DNA of 5,995 bases, from assembly GCA_030646595.1 (NCBI GenBank), contig JAUSKS010000005.1, positions 1 through 5,995 of the forward strand, read 5' to 3'. This document shows, piece after piece, positions 5,913 through 5,995 of the stretch. Position numbers and translations under genes: made by a program. The stretch's first letter is position 1, and the number at the start of each line of letters is the position of its first letter. The DNA comes from Gallionellaceae bacterium (GTDB lineage Bacteria > Pseudomonadota > Gammaproteobacteria > Burkholderiales > Gallionellaceae). The notes below the pieces were generated by a model. The model was not told where the DNA came from. It did no database searches and worked only from the letters and a program-made list of their open reading frames with translations.

Positions 5913-5995
5913 TTATAATTTGGAGCGGGCGAGATGCACCAGCAAATCATTGACCGAGGTGTGCATGATTTCGCTCAGCGGCAAGGGATATAAAC
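5913..5995 (-). CDS. nuoM: NADH-quinone oxidoreductase subunit M, last 26 codons (rest outside window)
   Basis: Read on the minus strand from 5993, the frame encodes [20 protein letters not shown] followed by LARSKL and stops at TAA (5915-5913). The Y-P-x-P-L ... M-H-x-S-V-x-x-L-L pattern is the usual C-terminal tail of NuoM, and nuoM normally sits directly before nuoN. Its stop is 10 nt upstream of the nuoN ATG, consistent with one nuo operon entering from the right edge. The fragment is short, so the call depends on both the tail motif and gene order. Confidence 0.85.
   Translation of the reverse strand, partial: LYPLPLSEIMHTSVNDLLVHLARSKL

Noticed and set aside
5903..5950. 16-codon N-terminal extension of nuoN
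   Set aside because: It overlaps the nuoM C-terminal coding region in another frame, has no ribosome site, and the ATG at 5902 has a good one.

Overview
The window looks like chromosomal DNA from a proteobacterium. The complex I proteins and the Nudix gene after nuoN suggest a betaproteobacterium of the Nitrosomonadales/Gallionellales kind. That placement rests on gene content, gene order and remembered protein similarity, so it is only moderately secure. I see no tRNA, rRNA, CRISPR array, insertion sequence or phage gene.

Positions 1-796 (+) hold two tandem YceI-family genes. The first is cut by the window edge and the second is complete with a signal peptide. They are clear paralogs, probably co-transcribed. 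Positions 840-1547 (-) encode an HxlR-family regulator with an SCP2-like C-terminal region, convergent with the yceI pair. Positions 1548-1758 are a divergent, AT-rich control region with three inverted repeats and an FNR-like site. After it, 1759-2118 (+) encodes a group 1 truncated haemoglobin whose distal haem-pocket positions are mostly non-polar.

From 2168 to the right edge everything is on the minus strand and tightly packed. Reading in the direction of transcription: the last codons of nuoM (5995-5913), nuoN (5902-4451), a Nudix hydrolase of the ADP-ribose pyrophosphatase type (4444-3899), an Amt ammonium transporter (start 3879 or 3894, end 2677) and a secreted thioredoxin-fold protein of the TlpA/ResA type (2677-2168). 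Gaps are 10, 6 and 4 or 19 nt, and the last junction is a 1-nt TAATG overlap. The block therefore reads as the 3' end of a nuo operon extended by three accessory genes. A GC-rich hairpin at 2139-2169 separates it from the convergent globin gene.

Functionally the window combines proton-pumping NADH dehydrogenase, nucleotide clean-up, ammonium uptake, extracytoplasmic thiol chemistry, a small globin and a possibly thiol-sensing regulator. I do not see a wholly new system. The points most worth a second look are the accessory genes carried on the nuo operon, the regulator-globin control region, the unusual globin pocket and the YceI duplication.
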